From contig JACPUV010000022.1 in NCBI GenBank assembly GCA_016192105.1, positions 62,001 through 126,000 of the forward strand: 64,000 nt of DNA, read 5' to 3'. Shown here one piece after another: positions 16,943 through 24,967 of this stretch. Under the pieces are notes generated by a model. It did not search any database and was not told the DNA's origin. It saw only the letters and a program-made list of their open reading frames with translations. Origin of the DNA: Sphingobacteriales bacterium (lineage in GTDB: Bacteria > Bacteroidota > Bacteroidia > Chitinophagales > Chitinophagaceae). The position numbers were made by a program, and so were the translations under genes. How positions within the stretch are numbered: the first letter of the stretch is position 1; every line of letters begins with the position of its first letter.

Positions 16943-17512
16943 ATGGCAACCAGGATATACACCAAAACCGGGGACAGGGGTTCCACTTCACTGATCGGGG
17001 GTACCAGGGTATCCAAATCGCACCTGCGCATTGAAGCGTATGGTACCGTGGATGAACTGAATTCGCATATCGGGCTTTGCCGCGACCTGATCACGGATGA
17101 GGCCAGCCGCAGCTCCCTGCGTGAAATACAGGACCGCCTGTTTACGATTGGTTCTTCCCTTGCCTGTGATCCCGCCAGGGAATCAAAGATGCGGTTACCG
17201 GACCTGAACGAAAATGATGTGGAATGGCTGGAAAAAGAAATGGACCGGATGGATGAAACACTTCCCGAAATGAAAAGTTTTATTTTACCCGGGGGGCACC
17301 CCATCGTTTCCCAGTTGCATATTGCCCGCTGTGTGGCCCGCCGCGCCGAACGCTGTTGTGTACGGCTTGAACCGGGAGAAGCAGAAACAGATCTCCTCAT
17401 CCTCCGGTACCTGAACCGGCTAAGCGATTATCTTTTTATGTTAAGCCGGTATTCCGGTATGCAGCTGAAAGTGGCTGAAATTCCCTGGAAGCCCAGGCTG
17501 CGGAATGAATAA
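16943..17512 (+). CDS. Cob(I)alamin adenosyltransferase, PduO type
   Basis: A 189-residue ATP:corrinoid adenosyltransferase, which makes adenosylcobalamin. RIYTKTGDRGSTSLIGG (about 4-20) is the ATP-binding N-terminal signature, and YGTVDELNSHIG (about 33-44) plus the helical ARCVARRAERC stretch (about 128-138) complete the PduO-type fold. Adenosylcobalamin is the cofactor of the NrdJ ribonucleotide reductase encoded near the right end of the window, a likely consumer of its product. A weak -7 box (GATCTTTG, 16913-16920) lies upstream. It converges with the next ABC ATPase gene, only 11 bases apart. Confidence 0.93.
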   Translation: MATRIYTKTGDRGSTSLIGGTRVSKSHLRIEAYGTVDELNSHIGLCRDLITDEASRSSLREIQDRLFTIGSSLACDPARESKMRLPDLNENDVEWLEKEMDRMDETLPEMKSFILPGGHPIVSQLHIARCVARRAERCCVRLEPGEAETDLLILRYLNRLSDYLFMLSRYSGMQLKVAEIPWKPRLRNE

Positions 17513-17523
17513 GGACCGCACTG

Positions 17524-18177
17524 CTATTGTATAATTTTCCCGTCCTTCATGTGCAGGACCCGGTCGCTCAGCAGGGCCAGCTCTTCGTTATGGGTAACGA
17601 TCAGGAAGGTCTGCGAGAACTGGTCCCGCAGGTCAAAGAACAACTGGTGCAATTCTTTTGCATTGGCAGAATCCAGGTTACCCGTGGGCTCATCTGCAAA
17701 AATTATATCCGGTTTATTGATCAGGGCCCGGGCAACAGCCACCCGTTGCTGTTCACCACCCGAGAGCTGTCCGGGTTTATTCTCCATCCGCTGGCTGAGT
17801 CCGAGCAACTGCAATAATTTTTCCGCTTCCGCCTTTACTTCAGTTTTTTTTCGGCCGGCCAGCCAGCCGGGGATGCATACATTTTCGAGGGCTGTAAACT
17901 CGGGCAGCAGGTGGTGGAACTGGAAAACAAAGCCGATATTTTTATTCCGGAAGGCCGCCATTTTTTTGCCGGAAAGGGTATTGAGCAATACATTATTCAT
18001 GCGGACCTCCCCCATATCAGCTTTATCAAGGGTGCCGAGAATATGCAGGAGTGTGCTCTTGCCGGAACCGGAGGGTCCGACGATTGAAACCACTTCTCCC
18101 CTGCTGATTTCGACATCCACCCCTTTCAAAACTTCCACTGTTCCATACCGTTTATAAATGTTTTTCCCGCTTATCAT
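17524..18177 (-). CDS. ABC transporter ATPase, LolD-like
   Basis: A 217-residue ATPase of the LolD/MacB class. Walker [10 protein letters not shown] (34-42), Q-loop FQFHHLLPEFTA, signature LSGGEQQR, Walker [13 protein letters not shown] and LIVTHNEELA are intact. In Gram-negatives LolD powers LolCE, which releases lipoproteins for the outer membrane; the LPEFTALENV stretch is LolD-like. No LolC/E permease is adjacent, so the specific role is inferred only from class. Confidence 0.87.
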   Translation of the reverse strand: MISGKNIYKRYGTVEVLKGVDVEISRGEVVSIVGPSGSGKSTLLHILGTLDKADMGEVRMNNVLLNTLSGKKMAAFRNKNIGFVFQFHHLLPEFTALENVCIPGWLAGRKKTEVKAEAEKLLQLLGLSQRMENKPGQLSGGEQQRVAVARALINKPDIIFADEPTGNLDSANAKELHQLFFDLRDQFSQTFLIVTHNEELALLSDRVLHMKDGKIIQ

Positions 18178-18276
18178 TCGTCAAATATCGCAAATAACAG
18201 GTGCCGGCAAAAAACTACGGGCTGCAGGCCGGCCGGATTTTAGCATTTCCTTCAAAAAGCCATTTACAACTAAGGA

Positions 18277-18307
18277 TTTGGAAAATTCGTTAATACAACT
18301 ACATTTG
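18277..18307 (+). promoter_or_regulatory. Predicted promoter of the DUF2795 gene
   Basis: TTTG (18277-18280), a 19-base spacer, then TACATTTG (18300-18307): a full Bacteroidota consensus match. The leader to 18416 would be about 100 bases. Confidence 0.65.
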
Positions 18308-18344
18308 CGGAAAATTAGGGGTATCCTGGTGAAAACCGGGGCCC

Positions 18345-18400
18345 AAAATCCTTCCTGACTGCGGCCCGCTTCGCGGCGAACCAGGCAGACGGGAATCAAA
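18345..18400 (+). other. GC-rich structured leader upstream of the DUF2795 gene
   Basis: The stretch holds CTGC...GCAG arms around an inner GCCCGC-TTC-GCGGC hairpin. It is much more GC-rich than its surroundings and lies inside the predicted leader. Function unknown. Confidence 0.35.
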
Positions 18401-18415
18401 AAAAAACCTGAAAAG

Positions 18416-18637
18416 ATGTTTTGGACATTAGAATTAGCTTCGTACCTGGAAGATGCACCCTGGCCGGCCACCAAAGATGAGCTGATCGATTATTCTATCC
18501 GTTCCGGTGCCCCTATCGAAGTGGTGGAAAACCTGCAGGAACTGGAAGATGAAGGCGATGTGTACGAAACCATCGAAGATATCTGGCCGGACTATCCCAC
18601 CCAGGATGATTTCCTGTTTAATGAAGACGAGTATTAG
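18416..18637 (+). CDS. DUF2795 family small acidic protein
   Basis: A 73-residue acidic protein that resembles the DUF2795-domain proteins conserved across Bacteroidota. It starts MFWTLELASYLEDAPWPA and ends with a strongly acidic tail (DDFLFNEDEY). The middle, ELIDYSIRSGAPIEVVENLQ, is the family's helical core. Function is not known. It has a consensus promoter, a GC-rich leader and a tight terminator just downstream, so it is a separate, probably well-expressed unit. Confidence 0.85.
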   Translation: MFWTLELASYLEDAPWPATKDELIDYSIRSGAPIEVVENLQELEDEGDVYETIEDIWPDYPTQDDFLFNEDEY

Positions 18638-18657
18638 AAGTAACTGAAAAGAAATAC

Positions 18658-18681
18658 AACCCCTTCCGAGGGGTTTTTTTA
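18658..18681 (+). terminator. Intrinsic terminator after the DUF2795 gene
   Basis: AACCCC-TTCCGA-GGGGTT stem followed by a run of seven T. Lies in the convergent gap with the acyl-CoA dehydrogenase gene. Confidence 0.85.
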
Positions 18682-18696
18682 TGCCCCGGTACGCCT

Positions 18697-20397
18697 TCAG
18701 TCCAGTTTGTATTTACCCAGGTCAGCCGGGTTGCAGATATCAATGAATTCCTTTTTACCCCGGTTTTCTCCCCGGGCTATTTTCAGGAAAATATCCAGTG
18801 ATTTCCAGTACACATGATCGCGGTTGGTATCCAGCACCAGCAAATGCGACATGATAATATTTCCGGCCATTTCCACCAGGCGGCGGGCATGAAAATCCGT
18901 GTACTCGTTCTGGTTAATCTCCAGCACTTTCTTCACCGCTTCTTCGTATTCACCGGTCATCTCCGCAATATAATTCCGGTACCCCAGCAGTTCCGGCTTC
19001 ACCTCCATTTGTTCATAAGCCCGCATTTGCGCCAGGTAACCCCCGGTCGTTACCCCCCGTACTGCCGCCACCACCTGTAACTGGGTCGTGCCCTCGTAGA
19101 TACTGGTGATCCGGGCATCCCGGTAAATCCGCTCGATGGGATAATCTTTCATAAAACCGGAGCCCCCGTGAATCTGCAGGGCATCATACGCCACCTGGTT
19201 ACATATCTCGGAAGAAAGGCCTTTGGACATCGGTGTGAAAATATCCGCCAGCTTCTGGTAGGCTTTTAATTCCGTTCTTTCATCCGGAAGAAGGGTTTTT
19301 TCCCGGGAAATATGCTCATAGGCTTTGTACACATCCACAAAACGGGCTGTCTCATACAACAGGGAACGAATGGCATCCACTTTGGCTTTCATCCGGGAGA
19401 TCATTTCATAAACCGCCGGAAACTTGCTGATGGAACTGCCGAACTGCACCCTTTCCTTTGCATAAGCAACGGCTTCACGCCAGGCGGCATCCGCCAGGCC
19501 CACCGATTGGGCGGCAATCCCCAAACGGGCCCCGTTCATCAGGGCCATCACATATTTGATCAGGCCGAATTTTCGCTGCCCCACCAGTTCGGCCGGTGCA
19601 TTCCGGAAGACCAGTTCGCAGGTAGGTGATCCGATGATCCCCAGTTTGTGTTCGATCCGCCTCACGGTAACCGCCTGGCTGTTGCGGTCGTAAATGAACA
19701 TGGAGAGGCCGCGGCCATCGGCTGTTCCTTCTTCCGAACGGGCAAGCACCAGCGAAATATTTCCATCCCCGTTTGTGATAAACCGTTTCACCCCGTTCAG
19801 CTGCCATTTACCTTCCACCAGGGAAGCTTTTAACTGAACCGCCTGTAAATCGCTGCCGGCATCCGGTTCTGTCAGGTCCATGGCTGCTGTTTCCCCGGCT
19901 GCGATACGGGGCAGGTAGCGTTGCTGTTGTTCCTCGTCCGCAAATTCATGAATGGTTTCGGCACAGTCCTGCAGGCCCCAGATATTTACAAAGCCCGCAT
20001 CGGCCCGGGAGACCATATCCGCGGCCATGATATAGGGTACAATGGGAAAATTGAGGCCATTGAATTTCCTCGGCAGGGTGATCCCCATCAAACCCGCTTT
20101 TACAATCGCATCCAGGTTTTTTTGGGTACCCGCTGCATACTGCACATGCCCGTCCACCAGGTGGGGCCCCTCGGCATCCACCCCCTCCGCATTGGGTGCA
20201 ACTGTATTGGCACAGATATCACCCACGATCTCCAGTACCTGGTCATAACTGTCCATTGCATCTTCGAAATCGACCGGGGCATAATCGAACTGTTCATGCT
20301 CCGTATAGTTTCTTTCCTTCAGTCCCACTATTTTCTGCATCAGGGGATGGGTGAGATGAAATTTCAGCTCAGCCGTATCCAGATAAAAATTACCCAT
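18697..20397 (-). CDS. Acyl-CoA dehydrogenase, long form
   Basis: A 566-residue FAD enzyme that oxidises acyl-CoA to trans-2-enoyl-CoA and hands the electrons to ETF. The FAD/substrate motif MDLTEPDAGSDLQAVQ (about 175-190), RFITNGDG, and the catalytic Glu in SIYEGTTQLQ (about 440-450) are visible. It is about 180 residues longer than short-chain members because of a C-terminal helical domain, as in the 560-600-residue Bacteroidota type. It is third in the etfB-etfA operon (50-base gap), so the electron acceptor is encoded beside it. Chain length cannot be read. Confidence 0.92.
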   Translation of the reverse strand: MGNFYLDTAELKFHLTHPLMQKIVGLKERNYTEHEQFDYAPVDFEDAMDSYDQVLEIVGDICANTVAPNAEGVDAEGPHLVDGHVQYAAGTQKNLDAIVKAGLMGITLPRKFNGLNFPIVPYIMAADMVSRADAGFVNIWGLQDCAETIHEFADEEQQQRYLPRIAAGETAAMDLTEPDAGSDLQAVQLKASLVEGKWQLNGVKRFITNGDGNISLVLARSEEGTADGRGLSMFIYDRNSQAVTVRRIEHKLGIIGSPTCELVFRNAPAELVGQRKFGLIKYVMALMNGARLGIAAQSVGLADAAWREAVAYAKERVQFGSSISKFPAVYEMISRMKAKVDAIRSLLYETARFVDVYKAYEHISREKTLLPDERTELKAYQKLADIFTPMSKGLSSEICNQVAYDALQIHGGSGFMKDYPIERIYRDARITSIYEGTTQLQVVAAVRGVTTGGYLAQMRAYEQMEVKPELLGYRNYIAEMTGEYEEAVKKVLEINQNEYTDFHARRLVEMAGNIIMSHLLVLDTNRDHVYWKSLDIFLKIARGENRGKKEFIDICNPADLGKYKLD

Positions 20398-20447
20398 GTC
20401 TTCCAGTTTTTGAATAAACGATCGGTCCGGGAATCAAACCTCCCTTC

Positions 20448-21467
20448 TTATTTGATATTCCTTTTATAATACCGGATCATCCTGGGAATAATGTTTTCCA
20501 GGTTGCCCTGTATCACATAGTCCGCCAGTTTATTGATCGGTGCGTTGGCATCATTGTTAATGGAGATCACCATCGCGGAATCCTGCATCCCCGCGATATG
20601 CTGGATCTGCCCGGAGATACCGCAGGCAATATAGAGTTTGGGTCGTACGGTGATCCCGGTTTGCCCGATCTGTCTTTCCTTATCGGTAAACCCGGCATCC
20701 ACGGCTGCCCGGGAGGCTCCCACTTCGGCCCCGAGGGTATGTGCCAGTTCATAGAGTAAATTGAAATTTTCTTTCGAACCCACCCCATAGCCGCCGGCAA
20801 TGATGATCGATGAATTTTTCAGGTTGATCTTTGAGGATTCAACCTGCCGCTCAATGATCTTCACCACCAGGTCCTCCTCCCGGAGATACTGGTTGATATC
20901 GGGTCTTACTACTTCCGCTTTATGTGTTTCTGAAATAATTTCTTTTTTCATCACGCCTTCCCGTACGGTGGCCATCTGGGGGCGGTTATCCGGGTTCACA
21001 ATTGTGGCCACAATATTTCCGCCGAATGCAGGACGGATCTGGTAAAGCAGGTTCTCATAGGTCCGGCCCGTCTTCTTGTCTTCGTATTCACCGATCTCCA
21101 GGTTGGTACAGTCCGCTGTCAGCCCGCTGGTGAGTGAGGAGGAAATGCGGGGGCCGAGGTCCCGTCCGACGGAGGTGGCTCCCATCAGCACGATCTGTGG
21201 TTTTGTTTCCCTGAACAAACCAACCGCCACTGCCGTATGCGGCAATGTGGTATAGGGGCAGAGCCGTTTGTCATCGGCGATATAAAGGATATCCACGCCG
21301 TATTTGCTGATTTCGGTTTCAATCCCGGCCAGGCCTTCGCCCAGCACCAGGGCTTCCAGTTTACAGTTGAGCTGGTTCGCCAGGGACCGGCCCTTGGTCA
21401 GTAATTCAAAACTGACATCCTGGATCTTCCCTTCTTCAAACTCGCAGTAAACACAAACATTATTCAT
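20448..21467 (-). CDS. etfA: Electron transfer flavoprotein, alpha subunit
   Basis: A 339-residue EtfA, which binds FAD and carries electrons from acyl-CoA dehydrogenases to the ETF:quinone oxidoreductase. The C-terminal FAD domain is recognisable from IIAGGYGVGSKENF, VGASRAAVDAGF, QIGQTGITVRPKLYIA, GISGQIQHIAGM and INNDANAPI. Length is normal. It lies 30 bases after etfB and 50 bases before the acyl-CoA dehydrogenase gene on the same strand, a compact beta-oxidation electron-transfer operon. Confidence 0.96.
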   Translation of the reverse strand: MNNVCVYCEFEEGKIQDVSFELLTKGRSLANQLNCKLEALVLGEGLAGIETEISKYGVDILYIADDKRLCPYTTLPHTAVAVGLFRETKPQIVLMGATSVGRDLGPRISSSLTSGLTADCTNLEIGEYEDKKTGRTYENLLYQIRPAFGGNIVATIVNPDNRPQMATVREGVMKKEIISETHKAEVVRPDINQYLREEDLVVKIIERQVESSKINLKNSSIIIAGGYGVGSKENFNLLYELAHTLGAEVGASRAAVDAGFTDKERQIGQTGITVRPKLYIACGISGQIQHIAGMQDSAMVISINNDANAPINKLADYVIQGNLENIIPRMIRYYKRNIK

Positions 21468-21497
21468 TGGCTTATTTTTTGGGGAATAAGAAATGGT

Positions 21498-22367
21498 TTA
21501 CCCGATGGTATGCCGGGCGATCAGTTCCTGCATCAGCCATTCAATATCGGCATCATCGGCCGTAAGTACTTTTGATTCCTTGGCCTGGAAAACAATATTC
21601 TCCACCTGTCTTACCTTGGTGGGTGAACCAACCAGCCCCAGTTGCACCAGGCCGCTGTTCACATCTTTGGCGCACCATTCGGTGATGGCCAGGTAGGATT
21701 TCTCCATGTGTGAAGCGAGGTAATCATCGGAGGCGCTATGCCGTTCGGATAAGGTCGTGGCCCGTTTGTACTTCATCAGTCTTCTCGCATTGCGCGGCCG
21801 GCAATCCGGTGCGGTACTGTGTGCCGTGATCAATACAGGCAGGGGGCATTCCACCAGTTCAAAGCCCCGTTCCAATCTTCGTTTTACGCGGATTGTTTTT
21901 GCTGCCAGGGAAATAATCTCTTCCGCATAGGTGATTTGCGGGATGCCGAGTTTTTCGGCCACCTGGGGTCCTACCTGCGCAGTGTCCCCGTCAATCGCCT
22001 GGCGGCCGGCCAGGATCAGGTCAAAATCCCCGATCTTCCGGATGGCACAAGACAATGCATAGGAAGTAGCAAGGGTATCCGAACCCGCAAAAGCTTTGTC
22101 GGTCAGCAGGACACCCGCATCCGCTCCCCGGTACATTCCTTCCCGCAATATCTCGGCGGCCCGTACCGGTCCCATGGTAAGCAGGGTGATCCGGGTACCC
22201 GGAAACCGGTCCCCGATCTCCAGCGCCAGTTCCAGCGCGTTGAGGTCTTCGGGATTAAAAATGGCAGGCAGGGCCGCACGGTTCACCGTCCCATCGGCTT
22301 TCATCGCGTCTTTACCAACACTCCGGGTATCCGGAACCTGTTTGGCCAAAACAATGATTTTATACAT
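21498..22367 (-). CDS. etfB: Electron transfer flavoprotein, beta subunit
   Basis: A 289-residue EtfB, partner of EtfA, holding AMP and shaping the FAD site. Features are the start MYKIIVLAKQVPDT, NPEDLNALELALEIGD, TMGPVRAAEILREGMYRGAD and the ETF-beta signature region LAGRQAIDGDTAQVGP. The ATG at 22367 is chosen because it begins the conserved KIIVLAKQVPDT; the reading frame extends 38 codons further upstream with no similarity. First gene of the etfB-etfA-acyl-CoA dehydrogenase operon. Confidence 0.95.
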   Translation of the reverse strand: MYKIIVLAKQVPDTRSVGKDAMKADGTVNRAALPAIFNPEDLNALELALEIGDRFPGTRITLLTMGPVRAAEILREGMYRGADAGVLLTDKAFAGSDTLATSYALSCAIRKIGDFDLILAGRQAIDGDTAQVGPQVAEKLGIPQITYAEEIISLAAKTIRVKRRLERGFELVECPLPVLITAHSTAPDCRPRNARRLMKYKRATTLSERHSASDDYLASHMEKSYLAITEWCAKDVNSGLVQLGLVGSPTKVRQVENIVFQAKESKVLTADDADIEWLMQELIARHTIG

Positions 22368-22493
22368 TTCCCAGAAAGGTTGTTGAAGACTACAAACCTT
22401 GGAAATCCTATTGTGGGAAAACCTGATATAAATCAGGGAGGGGAATGTTTTACCACCAAAGCACCAGGGGGAAGAAGTCAAAAGTAAAAATTC

Positions 22494-22530
22494 AAAAGGG
22501 CTGCCCTTTAGCAGGTACAGCCCTTTTTTA
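22494..22530. terminator. Terminator in the fabI-etfB gap
   Basis: AAAAGGGCTG (22494-22503) pairs with CAGCCCTTTT (22518-22527) with a 14-base loop, with a T run on both strands. It most likely ends fabI transcription. A short heptad run (TCAAAAG, TAAAAAT, TCAAAAG, 22478-22498) overlaps its left arm and uses the same words as the pckA array. Confidence 0.7.
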
Positions 22531-22595
22531 TCGCCCGTTCAGTTATTACAAATCGCAGGAACTTCCTGCTGTATGGTTTATACTTTTGGCTTCCC

Positions 22596-23405
22596 TCACA
22601 TTTTATCAATCACGCCCTGCGTAACGCCGGTGAAACTGAAGCCTCCGTCGTGGAAGAGATTCTGCATGGTTACATACCGGGTGAGGTCGCTGAACAGGGT
22701 TACACAGTAATTGGCACAATCATCAGCTGTGGCATTGCCAAGGGGACTCATTTGTTCCGCATAGGTCAAAAAGCCGTCGAAGCCCTTTACGCCACTGCCG
22801 GCAGTGGTACGGGTGGGTGACTGAGAAACGGTATTCACCCTGACTTTATTTCTTACGCCATAATGGTAGCCGAAATTCCGGGCCACACTCTCCAGCAGGG
22901 CCTTGGCATCCGCCATTTCATTGTAATCCGGGAAAACCCGCTGGGCGGCGATATAGGTTAAGGCCACCACGCTGCCCCACTCGCTAATGGCATCCATACT
23001 CCAGGCGGTATGAAGGACTTTATGCAGGCTCAGGGCGGAAATATCCAGTGTCTTGTGATTATGGATATAACTGATCTCCGTATAATGATGCCCTTTCCGG
23101 ACATTCATACTCATTCCCACGGAATGGAGAATGAAATCGATCTTGCCACCGAAATGATTCATTGATTCCTGCAACAGGTTTTTTAAATCATCCAGGTGGG
23201 TAACATCCGCTCCAATCACCGGCGCGTTCCCGCAAAGTTCAGACAGTTTGTTGATCTCCCCCATCCGGAGGGCTACCGGTGCGTTGGTCAGCACCAGGCT
23301 GGCACCTGCTTCGTGGCATTTCAGGGCGGTTTTCCAGGCAATGGATTTTTCGTCCAGTGCACCGAAGATGATCCCCTTTTTCCCTTTCAGTAATTTAATC
23401 GGCAT
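22596..23405 (-). CDS. fabI: Enoyl-ACP reductase (NADH)
   Basis: A 269-residue FabI, the short-chain dehydrogenase that reduces enoyl-ACP in the last step of each fatty-acid elongation round. The nucleotide-binding start GALDEKSIAW, and the catalytic stretch TYIAAQRVFPDYNEMADAK with the two Tyr and the Lys spaced as in E. coli FabI, are visible. The start is the ATG before PIKLLKGKKG at 23405; the 16 extra upstream residues look unrelated. FabI is the triclosan and diazaborine target in other bacteria, which is family knowledge. Confidence 0.93.
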   Translation of the reverse strand: MPIKLLKGKKGIIFGALDEKSIAWKTALKCHEAGASLVLTNAPVALRMGEINKLSELCGNAPVIGADVTHLDDLKNLLQESMNHFGGKIDFILHSVGMSMNVRKGHHYTEISYIHNHKTLDISALSLHKVLHTAWSMDAISEWGSVVALTYIAAQRVFPDYNEMADAKALLESVARNFGYHYGVRNKVRVNTVSQSPTRTTAGSGVKGFDGFLTYAEQMSPLGNATADDCANYCVTLFSDLTRYVTMQNLFHDGGFSFTGVTQGVIDKM

Positions 23406-23495
23406 ATCAGTTGATTTTGTGGCGGTAAAAATAAGGAGATATGCGGATTGCACCTCAAAATATTGATGCTGCCGCCTGCCCCGGGAAGCTATCCT

Positions 23496-23702
23496 TCAGG
23501 CTCCCGGGAAAATCATTTTTATAAAGAGGACCAGCAGGAATGTGTAAGCAAAGATAACCCCGAGCATGACCAGCAGGAAAAACAAAAACCGCTGCAGGGA
23601 ATCCCGGGGCCGCAGGGCGTTTTGCAGTAATTTATACAGCCCGCTGACCGGCAGCAGCGAGACCAGGATCAACCCGAGGATGATAAAGGCTTTCAGTTTC
23701 AC
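23496..23702 (-). CDS. Small two-helix membrane protein
   Basis: A 68-residue protein with two hydrophobic helices (about 5-25 and 38-62) joined by a basic loop (NALRPRDSLQRF). No family recognised. The composition and the regular ATG start suggest a real gene, but there is no other support. It lies alone between fabI and the KAS III gene, and its last codons overlap a CCCGGGA/TCCCGGG hairpin. Confidence 0.55.
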   Translation of the reverse strand: MKLKAFIILGLILVSLLPVSGLYKLLQNALRPRDSLQRFLFFLLVMLGVIFAYTFLLVLFIKMIFPGA

Positions 23703-23824
23703 TGGTAAAAGGATTCCCCTGTTAAGGAAACGGGGGTAAAATTATTATATCAGCGGATTAATTCGCAAGTAATCCTATATTAGCCGGAGAAACTGATCCC
23801 CCCTGGTTCACCAATTTAATTATT

Positions 23825-24901
23825 ATGGGCGTTCGAACAATCATTACCGGTACCGGCTGTTTTATTCCCCCTGTTATTAAAACAAACAGGGATTTTTCTA
23901 CCCAGACCTTCTATGGCGAGGATGCCAACCGGATTGAAACCCCGACGGAAGTGATCGTAAATAAATTCCAGGATATCACGGGAATTGAAGAGCGCCGTTA
24001 TGCGGCCGATGAAATGAATTCCTCCGATATGGCCACGATCGCGGCCCGGCTGGCGATTGAAGACAGTGGGGTAAATCCCGAGGAACTGGACATGATCATC
24101 GTTGCCCAGAATTTCGGCAATGTGATTAAGCATACCATCCAGACCGATGTACTGCCGGCCATTGCATCCCGGGTCAAACATGACCTGGGTATTAAAAATC
24201 CAAACTGCGTGGCCTATGATATTCTCTTTGGCTGCCCGGGCTGGGTGCAGGGTGTGATCCAGGCTGATACCTATTTCAAAGCCGGGGCGGCCCGGAAAGC
24301 GCTGGTGATCGGAACCGAAACCCTGAGCCGGGTGATTGATGTGTATGACCGCGACAGCATGATTTTTTCTGACGGGGCCGGTGCTACCGTACTGGAAGCG
24401 CAGGAGCCCGGCGAGAAGGGAAGCGGGATACTTTCCTGGAGCGTGCAGAGCCATTGCATCGATGAAGCTTACTATCTCTACCTGGGAAAAAGCAATTTCC
24501 CCGACTCAGATCCCCGGGTCCGGTATATTAAAATGAAAGGCCGGAAAGTATATGAATACGCCATGCTGCATGTACCTGCTGCCATGAAAGACTGCCTGGA
24601 CAAGGCCGGTGTTTCCATCACCGATGTAAAGAAAGTATTCATTCACCAGGCCAATGAAAAAATGGACGAAGGCATTGTCCGCCGTTTATACAAACTCTGC
24701 GGCATCAAAGAGGTACCCGAACATATCATGCCGATGAGTATCCATAAACTGGGGAACAGTTCTGTGGCCACCATCCCCACCCTGTTTGATATGGTGAAAA
24801 AAGGACTCTGGGATAACCATGACCTCCGGCAAGGAGATATTGTACTCTTTGCTTCGGTGGGCGCCGGGATGAATATCAATGCTATTTGCTACCGGATGTA
24901 A
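23825..24901 (+). CDS. fabH: 3-oxoacyl-ACP synthase III family protein
   Basis: A 358-residue KAS III (thiolase fold). The catalytic triad is visible: Cys137 in DILFGCPGW, His274 in FIHQANEKM and Asn311 in GNSSVATIP. KAS III condenses acyl-CoA with malonyl-ACP to start fatty-acid synthesis. The protein is about 40 residues longer than E. coli FabH (317) and has an unusual insert after the start (FSTQTFYGEDANRIETP), so a specialised KAS III-like enzyme for another acyl primer is possible. fabI lies just beyond the small membrane gene but on the opposite strand. Confidence 0.85.
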   Translation: MGVRTIITGTGCFIPPVIKTNRDFSTQTFYGEDANRIETPTEVIVNKFQDITGIEERRYAADEMNSSDMATIAARLAIEDSGVNPEELDMIIVAQNFGNVIKHTIQTDVLPAIASRVKHDLGIKNPNCVAYDILFGCPGWVQGVIQADTYFKAGAARKALVIGTETLSRVIDVYDRDSMIFSDGAGATVLEAQEPGEKGSGILSWSVQSHCIDEAYYLYLGKSNFPDSDPRVRYIKMKGRKVYEYAMLHVPAAMKDCLDKAGVSITDVKKVFIHQANEKMDEGIVRRLYKLCGIKEVPEHIMPMSIHKLGNSSVATIPTLFDMVKKGLWDNHDLRQGDIVLFASVGAGMNINAICYRM

Positions 24902-24934
24902 GCGCCGGTCAGCAGACTCTTCCTCCGTTTCCAT

Positions 24935-24942
24935 TATCTTCG
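24935..24942 (+). promoter_or_regulatory. -7 box of the pheT operon
   Basis: TATCTTCG, 25 bases before the pheT ATG. No clear -33 box at the usual spacing. Confidence 0.4.
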
Positions 24943-24967
24943 CAGCTATTAAAAGAAGCAGATTACC

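Noticed and set aside
23468..23520. CCCGGGA/TCCCGGG hairpin at the end of the small membrane gene as a terminator
   Set aside because: The stem is only 7 base pairs with a 15-base loop, overlaps the coding end and has no T run.
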